A DNA stretch of 64,000 nucleotides from Aquila chrysaetos chrysaetos. Lineage: Eukaryota; Chordata; Aves; Accipitriformes; Accipitridae. Below are positions 46,871 through 63,050 of this stretch, one piece after another. The stretch lies in the NCBI RefSeq assembly GCF_900496995.4, contig NC_044018.1:7898501-7962500 (forward strand), given 5' to 3'. Below the pieces are notes generated by a model. The model did not search any database, had not been told where the DNA came from, and saw only the letters and a list, made by a program, of their open reading frames with translations. Within the stretch, counting starts at the first letter, position 1, and each line of letters opens with the position of its first letter. Made by a program: the position numbers and the translations under genes.

Positions 46871-48832
46871 AGGAGCGAGCTTCATCAACCAGCTGTAATA
46901 AGGATTTTACAGACTCGGTAATGGCCGGGTTGTACTGCTGAGGGCAAAAGGAAAGTGCACAGCAGCTCTGCAGATAGAGACGATAAGACTGAGTATGATC
47001 AGCTCTTAAAGCCCAGCAGGAACACGTTTGTCACTGATAAGAAACCTAGCAGAAGGGGAAGCGCAGAGCAATGCCCTGCCTATTGCTTTAGACGCAGCAG
47101 AAGCTTGTCCACAGCAGGACCAAGAGACAATGGAGGGAACATGGGACCGTTCCAGGTACGCCGCCGATCCGATCCTTCACTTCACTGTTCACTTTCAAGG
47201 CATTCAGAAAAGGTCCCAAACCAGATACATTTATGTTTTTCTCTTTTTTTTTTTAACGAGCAACTTAACTTAAACGGGGCCATCAGTAGGAGCAGCTTTA
47301 GACCAATGTGCTGAATCGACCTGTGTTTGACAGGCACGACAGGGCTACGTTACATTTAACCAAGACATTGACAGGAGCTCACATCTGCAACTGCTGCAAC
47401 ACAACCTGCAATCTGTAACCCAGTGCTGAAATCAAGACCAGCGACAGAGGCTGGGGCAGTGGCAAAGGAGGCCGGGACCTTTATAAAGAACTTGGGAGAG
47501 CTAGTGGGCATCACGCTGGCAGGTCTAATTCTCTATTTATTAACAGGAAATTAGCCTGTCCTAAATAAAAGAACTATTAGTGAAATGTGGATGTGTAACC
47601 TCGCTGCTGCAGTGATCCTAGATTTCCACCAAAAAAAGGGATCCTGGAAGGCCTTTTGTTTCTTTACAGAGAGGGGAGCAAGAAAAAATTTTACTCCACC
47701 AACCCTCGGTGAATAACAGCCTGTAAGAGATGGGTTTTATGGGCTTATTAATTAACAAACTTAAATGCAGCTTTGTGGGTAAAATGAACATCTAGAGAAA
47801 GAAGAGTGTGAGCTGTACTCACCGGCCAGATTGCCAGTCTTGCTTCTATGTGCTCCTTTTCTCTCTCATCTCCAGGAGGTAGCACCTGGAGGTGCCTACG
47901 TAGCTTTGCAGTCTGTCTGCTCGTGCTAGCTGTGTTCTCCTTGCACAGACTCACAGAAGGAAATAGCTTACCACCTGCTCGAAATCCTTCCATCAAAAAA
48001 TCCATTAGTGCAAACTATGCAAATAGTTTATAGTCAAGTTAAATAAAAATAACACTGTGACCCAATGATGCTCTTTTTTTCTAGAGCAGAGGGGAGCAAT
48101 CAACTTTAGGCAAAGCAGAATAACAGCAAAGAGGCAGCTTTGCTGATCAGGTCCTGCTCCTAAAACCAGGTAAATGACAGTCTATGCATCTTCCCGTCTC
48201 CAGAGGAGGAACCAGCATTTTGTGAATTCATATAACCATCAAATGAAATAAATATTGGTCAGCCTCGAGTGCCAGGAGCCCAGTGCACAAAGTAAGTTTG
48301 CAGGCTACGTGAACAGCATCAGAAGATGCAGCCTAAAAAAACCCGTTGTGTTCAGTGCCCACATCATCCCACGGTTCAGATTTGTTTTGTAAGGTGGATG
48401 CACATAATTCTGCTCTTCTCTAGCCTTTCTCAGCTCCAGTAGAAAATTTTACACTAGTTTTACTGTTGTAAAGGCACAGAACTGGACCAGCACTGCATGT
48501 CTTTGAGAAGCATCACTTCCCATCTCTTCAGCTGCTAAATTTTGGCCAGAGTTGAAGGGCCACCAGCAGGGCAGGGGAGACGGAGAGTCACGAAACCTCT
48601 CTGTCCCGGCAGCCCTTACTCACACGTTCCTGGTACCTCTGGTCCCGCAGAGATCTTCCACTGTGCCATCTGTAACAGAAGCAGTGCGTGGTATTACGTG
48701 TATTTCATATAAGAAGGGAAATAATTAACAAAAAATGGGTTGATGATTGTTTGAAGAACTTCTTAGACACCAAAAAGAATTCCAGTGGCCAGAGGAAAAA
48801 AACAGGAAATAGAAACTGTAAAGTATCAAGAT

Positions 48833-49382
48833 TTTATTGTTTTATATATATACTTTTAATTCTTAAATGAGACTATTTTTTAAAACAGCAGCAAGCAGAA
48901 CGTACAAGTTGAGAAAAGTGGCAGCGCAGGTAACTCTGTTTGGCTAATGCCCGTTCATGTACAAGGCGTACATTGGATTTTTTTTTTTTTTGAGCACCTT
49001 TTGTATTTTTCTTTTCTTGGTTTAAGTGTACAGTAAGGCAGTGGTTTTTCAATAAGGAATATATATATATTTATATTTATATATATTTTCAATCATCACT
49101 GTGAATTCTTCTCACATGCAAGTTAAATAAAATGTACAACTTGAAAATGTTACAATGGTAGACATTTTTCCCAAAGCAAAGCTTCTAATAAAAGGCAAAT
49201 ACGGACACCACAAAGTTAAAAAAGAGAAGGAAGGCGTAAGAAACCGAACGGCAGGCGCTATTGACAGGACAGCTTGAGCAGGGAAGATGGGGATTCCAGT
49301 GAAGATTCCTCCCACTGCCGGCAAGGCAAGAAAGAATGGATGGTTATTAACAGATGTCTCCAGCCAACTCCCTCGAGAAGAT
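48833..49382 (-). other. FKBP1B: FKBP1B 3' UTR
   Basis: Sequence downstream of the FKBP1B stop on the minus strand. A minus-strand AATAAA lies at 48833-48838. It includes a (T)12-type run at about 48979-48991 and an AT-rich stretch at 49060-49087. The true end may differ. Confidence 0.6.
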
Positions 49383-52241
<2,859 letters not shown>

Positions 52242-54274
52242 CTGCCAAAACAAGACACAGAGTTTCAATCTGAGCTACATCTAAATTTAAGTGGTGGGGG
52301 AGAGGGAATGAGTGAAAAATTAATGTCTTGGTCACATCAGCTGCTCATTTCCATTTTCACTTTGAAGCCTCATCCAAAACAGATAAGGCAGGGGAGTCAA
52401 ACGCAGTGGTACCATATTGTTACCTTTGCCTTCTTTAGGCTCTAAAATAGAAATATATTATTCTTACTATTCTTAATGCAATAGGTTATAAGTTGCACAG
52501 ACATACAGAAGAGCTGTTGCTCACACAGTGGAGCTTCCCAGCTAAGTAGATAAAAAGCAGGCAAGGAACAACTGGGAAGCAGCAGAAGAGAGAATCCCAA
52601 AGCAGGTGCCTGATTCAGGCCTGCTCCTGAACACAAAAAAGCTCCCTAAAACAAGTCTACAGATAAAGAAACCAAATTTAAGACAAATTTGACTAGGTTT
52701 ACTTCTCGTTAAATACTTACAATTTATTTTAAGGTATTTTTTTAACAGCGTAACGAAATAAAGGAAATAGTCCCTGACGAATATGTAACGGGGCTGTTCC
52801 TACGTGTGGCCCAAAGCTCACCACACTCAACAGGAGCTTTCCACCCACTTCAAAGGGTAGGGATGTAGATTCAGGTCTGGGAAGTCTTGAGCCAAATTTG
52901 CTGCCAGTTGAACATCTGCAAGTACAGAGCAGCTCCTTTGACTTGTTCCCGCAAATTTATACCAGAATACCTAGAAGGAATATTTGGTACCTTGGACTGT
53001 TTACCTTCCCTACCTGATTTACTCAGGAGTACTAGAATAACGTGCATTACACAAACGTGGCCATTCCACACCATGCATGTGCATGTGAAACTTCTACACA
53101 ACATTACAACTGCATGTGTCTCCTCCTGCATTCAAAAATATGAAAATAGCAAGGACATTTATATGAATACTCTACTACCCTCATTCTTTATATTTTCATT
53201 GAGCTACAAGAGACAGTCACAGGAGCACCTTACTCATTCCTTTTGATGGACACAACACTGTCTCAACCTATATATTATGAACACATACCCAGATTCTACA
53301 GCAAATGGATAAACCGTCACAGAGGGCTACATGATTAGGTATTGTCGTTCTCTTTTCAATCAGTGGATAATTATGGTAGCTTTCAACTTAAAAGTACCTG
53401 GTAATTGCTCTTTCAAAATGCTATACTCTGGATATTGCAAGGTTGGGCTGATAATAAATCCTTTCTTTGTAATGCTGTAGTGACAGTTTTCTGGGCATAT
53501 ACCATGACTCTCCTGTGCAAGGTGCTGTACAAAGAAAAGTTTATTAATAAGCAAATATCTGAGAAAGTTTCTGGTTGAAAACAACATTATCAAGCACAGC
53601 TTTGACAGAAACTGCTGAGAAATACTGCCTTTATGATCCAACATGAAAAATACAGTATTGCTAGTTTCTTTTCATTAAAGCAGTTGTACTAATAGACCAG
53701 CTTGATGCACAAGTTTTATTTTTCAGTGAAAACCATCAGTTATTGTCCAAACAACAACAAAAGGCATATTTTGCTTGCTTAAAAAGTCTGTGTTATGAAT
53801 CAAAGGTAAATATAAAGGCATGTGCCAGGATGAAAAACAAAGACTAAAAGGGTAGGATTCGTCTTACCAACCTTTATGCTTCTTAAGATGTAGTCAGCTA
53901 CTTTTGAGCTAATTACTCTGCTTCCCTCTATAATCAAGTCAGAGAAAAATGCACTTTCAGTGAGCAATTCATCTAACCAAATCTAGGGATCTCCATTAGG
54001 ACATAATGAATTGCATCCTAGCAGTGCCTATTTCTTTGCAATGAATATAAGGATAGTCCAAACAACTAGCTCAGACATAGATGTCTCCAAATTCATTAGT
54101 AGTTATATCAGTGGTGATGGCATTCTGGACTTGCAGTAATGAGTACACAGTATTTGATTGTTCCAGTGGGGTTCTGTGTCTAGATATTTTACATCAATAT
54201 TAAAACCAAATGACATATTAAAGCAAATCAGCTGTTGACCAAGTCCAACATTTGTCAAAGTTGGTACTTCAGAG

Positions 54275-54306
54275 ACGTGCGCGCACGTGTGTGTGTGTGT
54301 GTGTGT
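54275..54306. repeat. Z-DNA-prone (GT)n tract with palindromic start
   Basis: A perfect 14-base palindrome, acgtgcgcgcacgt, at 54275-54288 runs straight into (GT)9. All 32 bases alternate purine and pyrimidine. Confidence 0.85.
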
Positions 54307-55140
54307 AAGGCCTTAGGAGGAAAATTATGGAATAACCTGCCCATAAGGTATGCTTCATAACCTTCACCATTAGTACTCGTCATATTCCTTAAGTTTTTCA
54401 CAGTATAATAGCGAAGTATTTTATGTATGCTCCAATGCAAGTACATACACATATTATGCAATATATCGGCTTAGTGATATCCCTAAACCCCTTCCACACA
54501 GGCTGGCAAGTCGCAGCAGCTGCCTGCACAAAGCTTTCTAGTTACAGACAAACATGGGTTCATTTGTAATGTAGAAAACCAAGCCTGCATATGGAGGAGG
54601 GCAGGCAGAGAGAAGCAGCTCGGGGGGGAACTCTTAGGCGTATCATATAATCCTTTTTGAAGTATTTGATCTTAAATTTAAATGGCAGTCCTTCCTTACA
54701 GCAATTTTATTTTTAAACACATCATAAAACCTTATGATTCTGTGAAGTGGAAGGAGACTATTGCAGAATCCCAATATTTAATAGTTTTAATATTAAAACT
54801 TAGTACTGTCATTACAGTCTGCATGCTCAAAGCAGTATGCAAACATTAATTATTCTTCACAGCAGCCCAAGGAGGTAGAAGAAGATATTTATTATAAAAT
54901 AGCCTGTCTGGAAGTTCCGATTCAGATGCAAAGTTCCACAACACTTTAGTATGCTTTCACTTCATCTTGTAACTAAATCCTATTAAAACACTTAGCTAAA
55001 AGGTCTGATGGTAAATACCACGCATCTAACTGGCAGCAGAACCAGAATTAACTCTTCAGAGATCCTGACAACAGCTACTGGACAATGTTTCCCATTTAAA
55101 AAAATGTTTTTACCTGGCCATGAGCTTGCTAGTTTAATAT

Positions 55141-55795
55141 AAGCTCAACATGACCCAGCAATGTGCACTTGCAGCCCAGAAAGCCAACCGTATCCTGGGC
55201 TGCATCAAAAGAAGTGTGACCAGCAGATCAAGGGAGGTGATTCTTCCCCTCTACTCCACTCTCATGAGACCCCACCTGCAGTACTGCGTTCAGCTCTGGG
55301 GTCCCCAACATGAGACGGACATGGACCTGTTGGAATGAGTCCAGAAGAGGGCCATGGAGATGATCAGAGGGCTGGAACACCTCTCCTATGAAGACAGGCT
55401 GAGAGAGTTGGGGTTGTTCAGCCTGGAAAAGAGAAGGCTCCGGGGAGACCTTACAGCAGCCTTCCAGTACCTGAAGGAGGCCAACAAGAAAGCTGGAGAG
55501 GGACTTTATACAAAGGCAGGTAGTGACAGGACAAGAGGTAATGGCTTTAAACTGAAAGAGGGTAGATTTAGATTAGATGTAAGGAAGAAGTTCTTCACTG
55601 TGAGGGGAGGTGAGGCACTGGAACAGGTTGCCCAGAGAAGCTGTGGATGCCCCATCCCTGGCAGTGTCCGAGGCCAGGTTGGATGGGGCTTTGAGCAACC
55701 TGGTCTAGTGGAAGGTGTCCCTGCCCATGGCAGGGGGGTTGGAACTAGATAATCTTTAAGGTCCCAAACCATTCTATGATTCTATGATTCTATAA
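55141..55795 (+). mobile_element. CR1 LINE, 3' truncated copy with intact tail
   Basis: Reads as the CR1 ORF2 C-terminal end (SREVILPLYSTLMRPHLQYC, VQLWGPQHETDMDLLE), then CR1 3' sequence ([39 protein letters not shown]), ggttggaactagataatctt, and the octamer tail (attctatg)n at 55771-55795. A TGA interrupts ORF2 at about 55336. It is the youngest-looking and most complete CR1 here, but 5' truncated and dead. Confidence 0.95.
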
Positions 55796-58639
55796 TACAT
55801 CATATAAAAACTGACTTCCATTTCACCATCGAAAGCCTATAGAAGATTTTTGTGTTAGGCCTTGTAGAAGAAAACAGGCTGCTTTTCCTATGTTTACAGC
55901 AACAACCTATTTTCAGCAACGGCTGAACATTCATCAAGTGATGAATTCAGAAATGCAACCTCCTCTGTCATCACCCCACCTTACTGGTTTTGGAGGACAA
56001 ACTGGGACGCAGAGTCAGATAGATGTGTCCATATTCACTGAAGCTCTGGCGGGAGGGTCAATTTTTATATGACTGCCCTTTAAATGCACATCCAGTTTAG
56101 AAATGAGTCAGAGTCCCCATGAGCCCTGCAGAAGTTCTGATCCGGATTTAGATCTGAACTTTAGATCTTTTTTATCCCTCTATTTCTGAAAGTTAGAGTC
56201 AACTATTCAGGCTCCTGGGAGCTAAAACAGCATAATGCTTTATTTTCTGTCTTGCTAATGCATCAATTGATTTTCTTTTTGTGAAAAAATTGATTTGGCT
56301 AATATTCTTCAACAAGGACGGATGCCCATCTTTGGCCTGCTGGCACCTTTATTTATCTAGCTAACAACAAGGAGAAAAAACCCCACAATCTGGGACTGAA
56401 CAACGACATTGTTTTGCAAAGTCAGAACAATCAATAAGAGTTTTGACTGAGCAAGGACATCTAGATGCCTATATGCTTACTTGTTATAATAACCTTACAT
56501 TTGATTCTGAAAGGTAAGAATCATTGTATTAAAATCATTAATTGTACAAACTCAGTTGTCAGAATATTGTGCGGATTTGAAACCATTCTGACCTACAAGG
56601 TGTCGTAATTAATAACTAGGTTTTAAAAATTAGGTGGCTGTAGAAAAGGAGATGTTTCAGATTGTGGGTCCTGCTGAATCACTGAAGTTCAGCTCATTGA
56701 AACTGAAGATCAAAGAGTAGATAAATCATTTTGTTAAGGAACATGACTAGGGATCCATCTAAACTGCCAAAAATACAATGGCATTTGGGCTGAAACAGCA
56801 GTGAAAACAAAACTTTAGTCTAGGTTTAACACAAGCTATTACTTCTTATTAAAACAGGTGTGTCTGCACTACTCTTTTAACATGAATTATCTAACTGAGG
56901 TCAGACAACCTCAGCTAAGATCACATCATTTAAGTCTGCTTCCAAAGGGGAGAGGGCTAATGATACTGTCTGTACTTGCCCAATAACTTTTGAATCTTTT
57001 AGCCAATTTCAACCAAGTTTGATGGAGGAGTAGGGTTCCTACTGACATAAAGATCCTATGCATATAATGAAAAGATAACTGTGTAGGAAGAAGATCCTGT
57101 ACGTGCTTCTACCAAGAGAAAGGCTCAATCTTTATTCATTACCAGAGAACCTGTATTACTGAGGAGAGGTCAGGAATGGAAAGACATGAATGCTGCAGCT
57201 GGACCACAGTCTTAAGTTTCTTTTTACCAGAGGGTTCCTTCATCTGAGAATGATTCAGCTGAGAATTCAACAAACCACATAACACAAAGCCACAGAGCCA
57301 GCCCACCTATTTAGACACCTAACTTACACCTATGGTCCCAACAAACCATGCCCCAAACCAGGCCCAAGCCATTATCTATACAAAAGATGGATGGAGAGAG
57401 AGAACACCAAAGGCCCTCCACAGATAGCCTAAGTTTATGTGCCTGAATCTGGAAAATTCATGTGTAAAATTCCACTGCTAACATTAGCCATCCCAAAGGT
57501 AGAAACTGCATCTCAACCTGTCATCTAGGCTACTTCTACAGTTAATGGAGAAAGAAAGGTATCTCCAAGAATTATTCATACCACCTAGATTTCGATGTTA
57601 GGACTGCAATAACCTCCCGGAATTGTTTATCATTCTCAGTCAACTAACTCACAAAAGTTAAAAAAGTTAACAACATTAACTTTAAACGCTAGACTGCCAG
57701 CTTTTTATAGGGCCCTAGTGAGGAGGTATTAACTCATCCATCCATACCTAAATGAAGTAGACCAAATTGCATCCCAGGCTTCACTGGCTCCAGTGTTTAC
57801 TGAATTATTTGCCTTTGCAGTGTTGACACATTCTGGGAATCAGAAGATGGAGATCCTAATCCAGGACAAATCCCTTGGTTTCAGTAGCTGCTCTCCTTTT
57901 ATCCTATACAATGGGATTCATTTACCTCACAAGTATTAAGGGGATAAATTGAATAGGTGACCTTCAAAAAACAGTAACATTCATCTACAAAGTACTCGAT
58001 TACCTTATTTTTTCAAACTGTAGTTACCTACAGAATGTAAAGGCAATACATACACTTGAAGACAGCTACTTTCTGAACCTATGTTGGCAGCAGAAAGAGG
58101 GGCAGATATTCAGAAGGTGTTTCTAGGACACTGTCCTGTTTGATTTTATGTAGACTAGAGGTTCTTCAGGACAGGGACTATATTTTGATGCCCTTTAATG
58201 CAATCACCTTTCCAATTATGCCTTGTAATAAATCTGTGCTGTTAAAAGCTTGTCATTTGGTTTGGTTCCTAGGACTCCCAGAGGCAGCATTTGCTGCAGT
58301 TAGTGTTCCTGTGGGTTAAGAATTTTTGATCTCAAGTGTTTCTTTTTTTCCTTAAAAGATATTGTTTCTATGTCAAAATATGTCAATGTTCTGTTGAGAG
58401 AATATCACAAAGGCTGGAAATTCTAATTCCCCCCCCATTTACAACCTGTAACTATTACTAATATACACTTTTAGTCTGGAAAATATGTAATTGGCAAGTT
58501 TTTAGAAACTGTACAAAAGTCTTTGTGTCAAGATTGACACCTTCACAGTGTATAGAGGAAGACACAGCTCAGCAGAGCACAGGAGTTCAGCATAATCGCA
58601 TAGGCATGGTGGGAGAAAAACATCCATAAAGTCACAAAT

Positions 58640-58735
58640 CACATCCCAGGTTGGTTTACACCAGCAGAACTCCACTGATTTCAGTGGTGTTATTCACATT
58701 TTACATTAAAATAGATCAGTTCTCTTCAGGACTCA
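58640..58735 (+). repeat. Ancient amniote repeat relic
   Basis: gtttacaccagcagaactcc and ccactgatttcagtggtgtt match the general pattern of an old amniote repeat whose core is a near-palindrome around tccattgacttcaatgga. Related remnants occur near 26540 and 62950. Confidence 0.4.
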
Positions 58736-61700
58736 GTCCTGACATACTGTGGTAAAGCAGGACAACTCCTCCACATTCAGTGGCATTCCCCCCTAGCTCA
58801 TAGCTGAGTCTCATGCTAACACACCTGAAAATCTTGTGGTTTCCCATCAGGAACAAGAACAGTTCCCACGTGTGTCAGTGTTAAATGGAGAGATCTGGGC
58901 AACACTTTTCTAGGCAAATACAGTTGGTGCCTTGTGTTTCTGCTTTCCAGTGAAATGCCTTGAGGACCTAACATGCCTCAGCTCTCCAGCTCATTCCATC
59001 AGAACCCAGATCTGCATAAGCTGGACATCTCACACCTCTTACATCTTAATTTGCTGGTTCATTATTACCTCAAAAGGCAGTTCACAGTTTTACACCTTTT
59101 CATCATAACAACAGCTCCCAGTAATCTGTAGTTATACCTGGTCATATGCCTCCTTCCAAACAACCACACAGTAAGTAGTGTATACTTCTGATTTCCTTGA
59201 TATGACTTCCAAAGCAAACTCTTTTCTGGACCAATTTGGCATCTCATCAATTTTACTGATGAAAATGACTGTTGTAATGGAAATAAAGAAAGAGTGTTGA
59301 AAGTGAGCTGGAGGATGCTTTCATTTCCTATGCTATGTTTGAATAGTGGGCCATCTTACTATGTCCTGCACAGGGACTTTGGCAACTGAACTGAGAAGGG
59401 AAGCATGGCTTTTCAAGGGAACGGTTCAACAACAGAGGTTTAGTACCACCGTAAACACAAACTCAGTTTTTCCCTGCTAATATTTCCTCTGCTTAATGTA
59501 AACAAAGCCTTATGAGGAAAAAAGGATTTGCTGGCTTAGACTGTATTTTCCTGACAGTTTACAGCCACTTAAGAAAAAATGATTAATCTTTTTAAGGGAA
59601 TTTTCAGTCTAGAAGGATAATAGTTGAAGTGACTGGGGGGGTGCATCTCTGCAGCATATCAGCTCTTCACCACAATTTTGTTGTTGTTGTTTAAAAAGGC
59701 AACAGCAATGATTTGAATGTGCCATTTGTTGCCATGACAAACAATCACTGACTCAAAGTATAGAAATGGGAAATGGATAGCGGTGGTGGTCACTTCTTAG
59801 TTCCTGTTACCGCAGCACACTTCAGTAACGGTTGATCTTTTCAACGCAGGCAGCCTTGCTGCTTCATTTTCTTCATGTATTATATACTCATATATCTTTA
59901 ATGTGGAGTAAGAGCAACACAATCAATTATTTATTATGCAGCTGACAGCATGCAATGAAGACACAACAGACAACTATTCAATAATGCATTACCATGCACT
60001 ATATATCAGTGTTGCGTACAACTACAAGACAATATGAAAGAGCCTTGCACTTAGCTTGACTTCACAGCCAAGAAAATTACATGCAATTGTCTAGTTCACT
60101 CTACTGAAAGGCATTATTCTGTCCTAACGGCTTTATAGATTTGCATATTTTTAAAGGAGAAGAAAAAGTAGATTTACCCTCAAGGCAGATATGAGGCTGA
60201 ATAAGCATATTCTACATGAATTGAAGGAGACCAAAACAGTTCCTCTGGTATCCTGTTGTCTTAAAACAGTCATTTTATTTTAGGGTTTGATTCTGTTACC
60301 ATTACAAAGTTCAGCTGTAAAATATACATGCTCTGCAGCATAAGGCAAATTTCATTTGAATAAGCATGGCAGAATCAGGTCAATCTGGGTATGCTAATGA
60401 GTAGGACAATAGATGTCTAAAGCAACATTTTAGAGATAATACATTACTATAGAAATACTTTGCATCTCTTGCACCTCTACTCCTAAATACCACTTCCTGT
60501 AACACAGGTTCTGGAGGGAGAGGGAACATTCCTGACTGGGCTAGGTCCTTCTGTCCCTGCCCTCGGGTACCAGCCAAGAAACACAAAGAGCAGTTCAAGA
60601 GCACGACTGTAATACAAAGAAGACATTTTGCAAGATTTCCCACCTGAACACATGCAGCAGAGCTTGGCCAAAGAATTCTAGCCATCTAGTGCACCAAGAT
60701 AATAGGACAATACAATTAATCTCTTTTTTCTTCTTGGTTTCATTCTCAGTCTTATCCTATGCCACAATGCACACATGTATTTCTTTCCCCACCATTTTTG
60801 TTTAATGGTTGCTTACACGATGGTGGTATGGATTTGATATTTTAGCCTGCAGCACATATATGAGTGTGCAGATGACCTTCCACTGGGAAGTTACGCACTT
60901 CAGTAGCGGGTTAAATCTCACTGAAATAGATGAACAAGACAGCCACCTGTCTTTCAGTGTATGGCACACGAAGGGCCCAAGCTAGGTCACCAAAGCTTCC
61001 GAATACAGATCTGGGTGCAGGGAGCGTGGAAAAACACCACAGAAAGCAGAAAAGGATCTTCAGACTTTTCTTGGGAAAGCTCTGAGCGTGGCTCTGAGAT
61101 CACATGACAGAGGGGGTTTGGGAGAAAAGAACCAGCTTCCCTACTAGTTAATTCCTCCTCTGCCCAGAGAAAGGGGATATTGAATGATCTGCCAGAAGAA
61201 ACACCTTCCCAACACAACATAACAATACTGCATCAGCAGTTAGGTGTGCTTTAATGATGAGCTGTTCCCAGACTGGGCATCCTTTGATTTTCAACTGTCT
61301 AGCCTTCCAGCATGTGCCTCCATTTCCTTCTGAATAAAATCCGTGCTGAAATCTTAATTTATCAGTGCAACACTTCTGATTCCCTTGGCTTAAGCTAGCA
61401 ACAGTCTAGTGACAAATCTATCCATCTTTAGTAGGGCATTGGATTAAGAGGCTGTGCATACCCAGAGACAATAAATTTGAGCATGAAAAAGTATATTCTT
61501 AATGTGTTACCACTTAACACCAAGATGCTAAAAAGGTATGTTGGCCTTTGGGGCATTTGGAACTGAAAAATAACGTTTCTCCCCACATCCCTTGTGAATG
61601 AATGCTCTTTCTCTCTCACAGGCGCCTCTTTACCTGGTTCTTTATCACATCCAAGTTTCTTAACGCATAGCATGGCTACACCTCCTTCACAGAGGAGTGT

Positions 61701-62939
61701 TTATAAAAATGGGTGTTGACTGAGCCATGTAAGAAGGCACAGTCAATATGCCAAGATTACATATACTCTAAATAAGTCAGAGGCAGACACTGCCATTCCA
61801 TCATGATCTCATATGTACATAAAACATATATAATGCAGAAGTTAAGTGCTTTTTATCCAGGGTATCCAACTTTTTGATCCAGACTGGTCAGACATCCCTG
61901 TAATAGGTTTTATTTTAGAGATGTGGTATGACCTTCCTGGCTGGCATTATGCAATATCCCCTCCCTTCACAAGCGTTCAGAGAATTCCTGCAGAATCGTC
62001 TCCTCCCGCCTGCGATTCCACACGGGAAAATGAGACATGACTTCATTGGCACCAATTTGGGGCCACCATGGGGCCTCACTTCAGCATAACACACACAGTT
62101 TCCAGGGTAATCAGGTGAAACACACTGCTGTTTCACTCAAGGAACGAATCCCTTGCTGAAGAATGGAGAAGGATGGGTATCTAGATGCTGCACTCTCTCC
62201 ATTGACATGGACAGACCACAGACTTCTAGGTAGCTAAAGACAGTTGAGATTAATTCCACCCAAAACAACTTGATCACAGTCAAGATTAGTGAAAAAATGC
62301 AGTTTAAAACCCAGTTGCTTTTGATTTGTGTACCAAACGCCTTCCTGTGGATTATGTTGCCTAAGGTCCTTTAGACCCCGTCACCACAGATCTACCTAGA
62401 TCTACTTAGTCACTTACTGTATAGTAATATATACAGTAAACATGCTGTAGAAATAACAGAAAGTAAAAGCCACTTCTAGTCTTTGAATGAACTCTGAGAA
62501 GGGTTTATTAACAAGTTATGTACTGGGCAGCCCTCATTATGTTGTCAGAAGTTCAGCCTACCATTAAGATCAGATAAAACCAGCATTTTGCTAAGCAGCC
62601 TTTATCATTTGCAACACTCCAGTGGAAAAATGTCTTATTCAGATACCATTATTTTTCTAGGCTGTCTTTTTAAAAGATACATGAGATACACTCATCAAAG
62701 GAACAAATCTTTCTATAGATGTATAGTTTGTTCTTCTCACCTACTAGGAACGCACCTGCTTTCACAAAAAAGAGCATTTTTGCAGTATTGTTTTCAATAT
62801 AAACAGTGTTTTACGTGCTCCAAGGCAGACCCTAGCAGTGTCATAAATATCACTCTGCCTGTAAACTCTGAGAGTGTGTTCTGAAATAATACAAGCTATG
62901 AAATTCTTCTTTTGCCACATTTGTTTCCTACTTTTGTTC

Positions 62940-63050
62940 ATTGTTCCTGGTGTTGCAGATTCTCATTGGTGCAAACTGGCACAGTTCCCCTGATATTAAT
63001 GAAAGTACAAAATATATGTAGCAGTTTAAGACCTGGATCATTGTAATTTA
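62940..63050 (+). repeat. Ancient amniote repeat relic
   Basis: cattggtgcaaactggcaca, then gttcccctgatattaatgaa, and gcagtttaagacctggatca follow the layout of the same old repeat family seen near 58640 (aactggcatagctcc...gacttcaatg...cagctgaggatc). Confidence 0.35.

Larger units (their letters stand above)
43470..48830. other. SF3B6-FKBP1B intergenic region (tail to tail)
   Basis: No gene recognised. It includes a moderately CpG-containing patch at about 44880-45560 with no gene attached, a (C)13 run and (TA)n microsatellite at 45732-45786, and an AT-rich element-like region at 46130-46870. Confidence 0.7.

Noticed and set aside
61040-61100. Minus-strand stretch resembling RAFPRK as a possible FKBP1B exon 2
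   Set aside because: A stop codon follows almost at once, and no GQTCVVHY-like continuation or splice donor is present.
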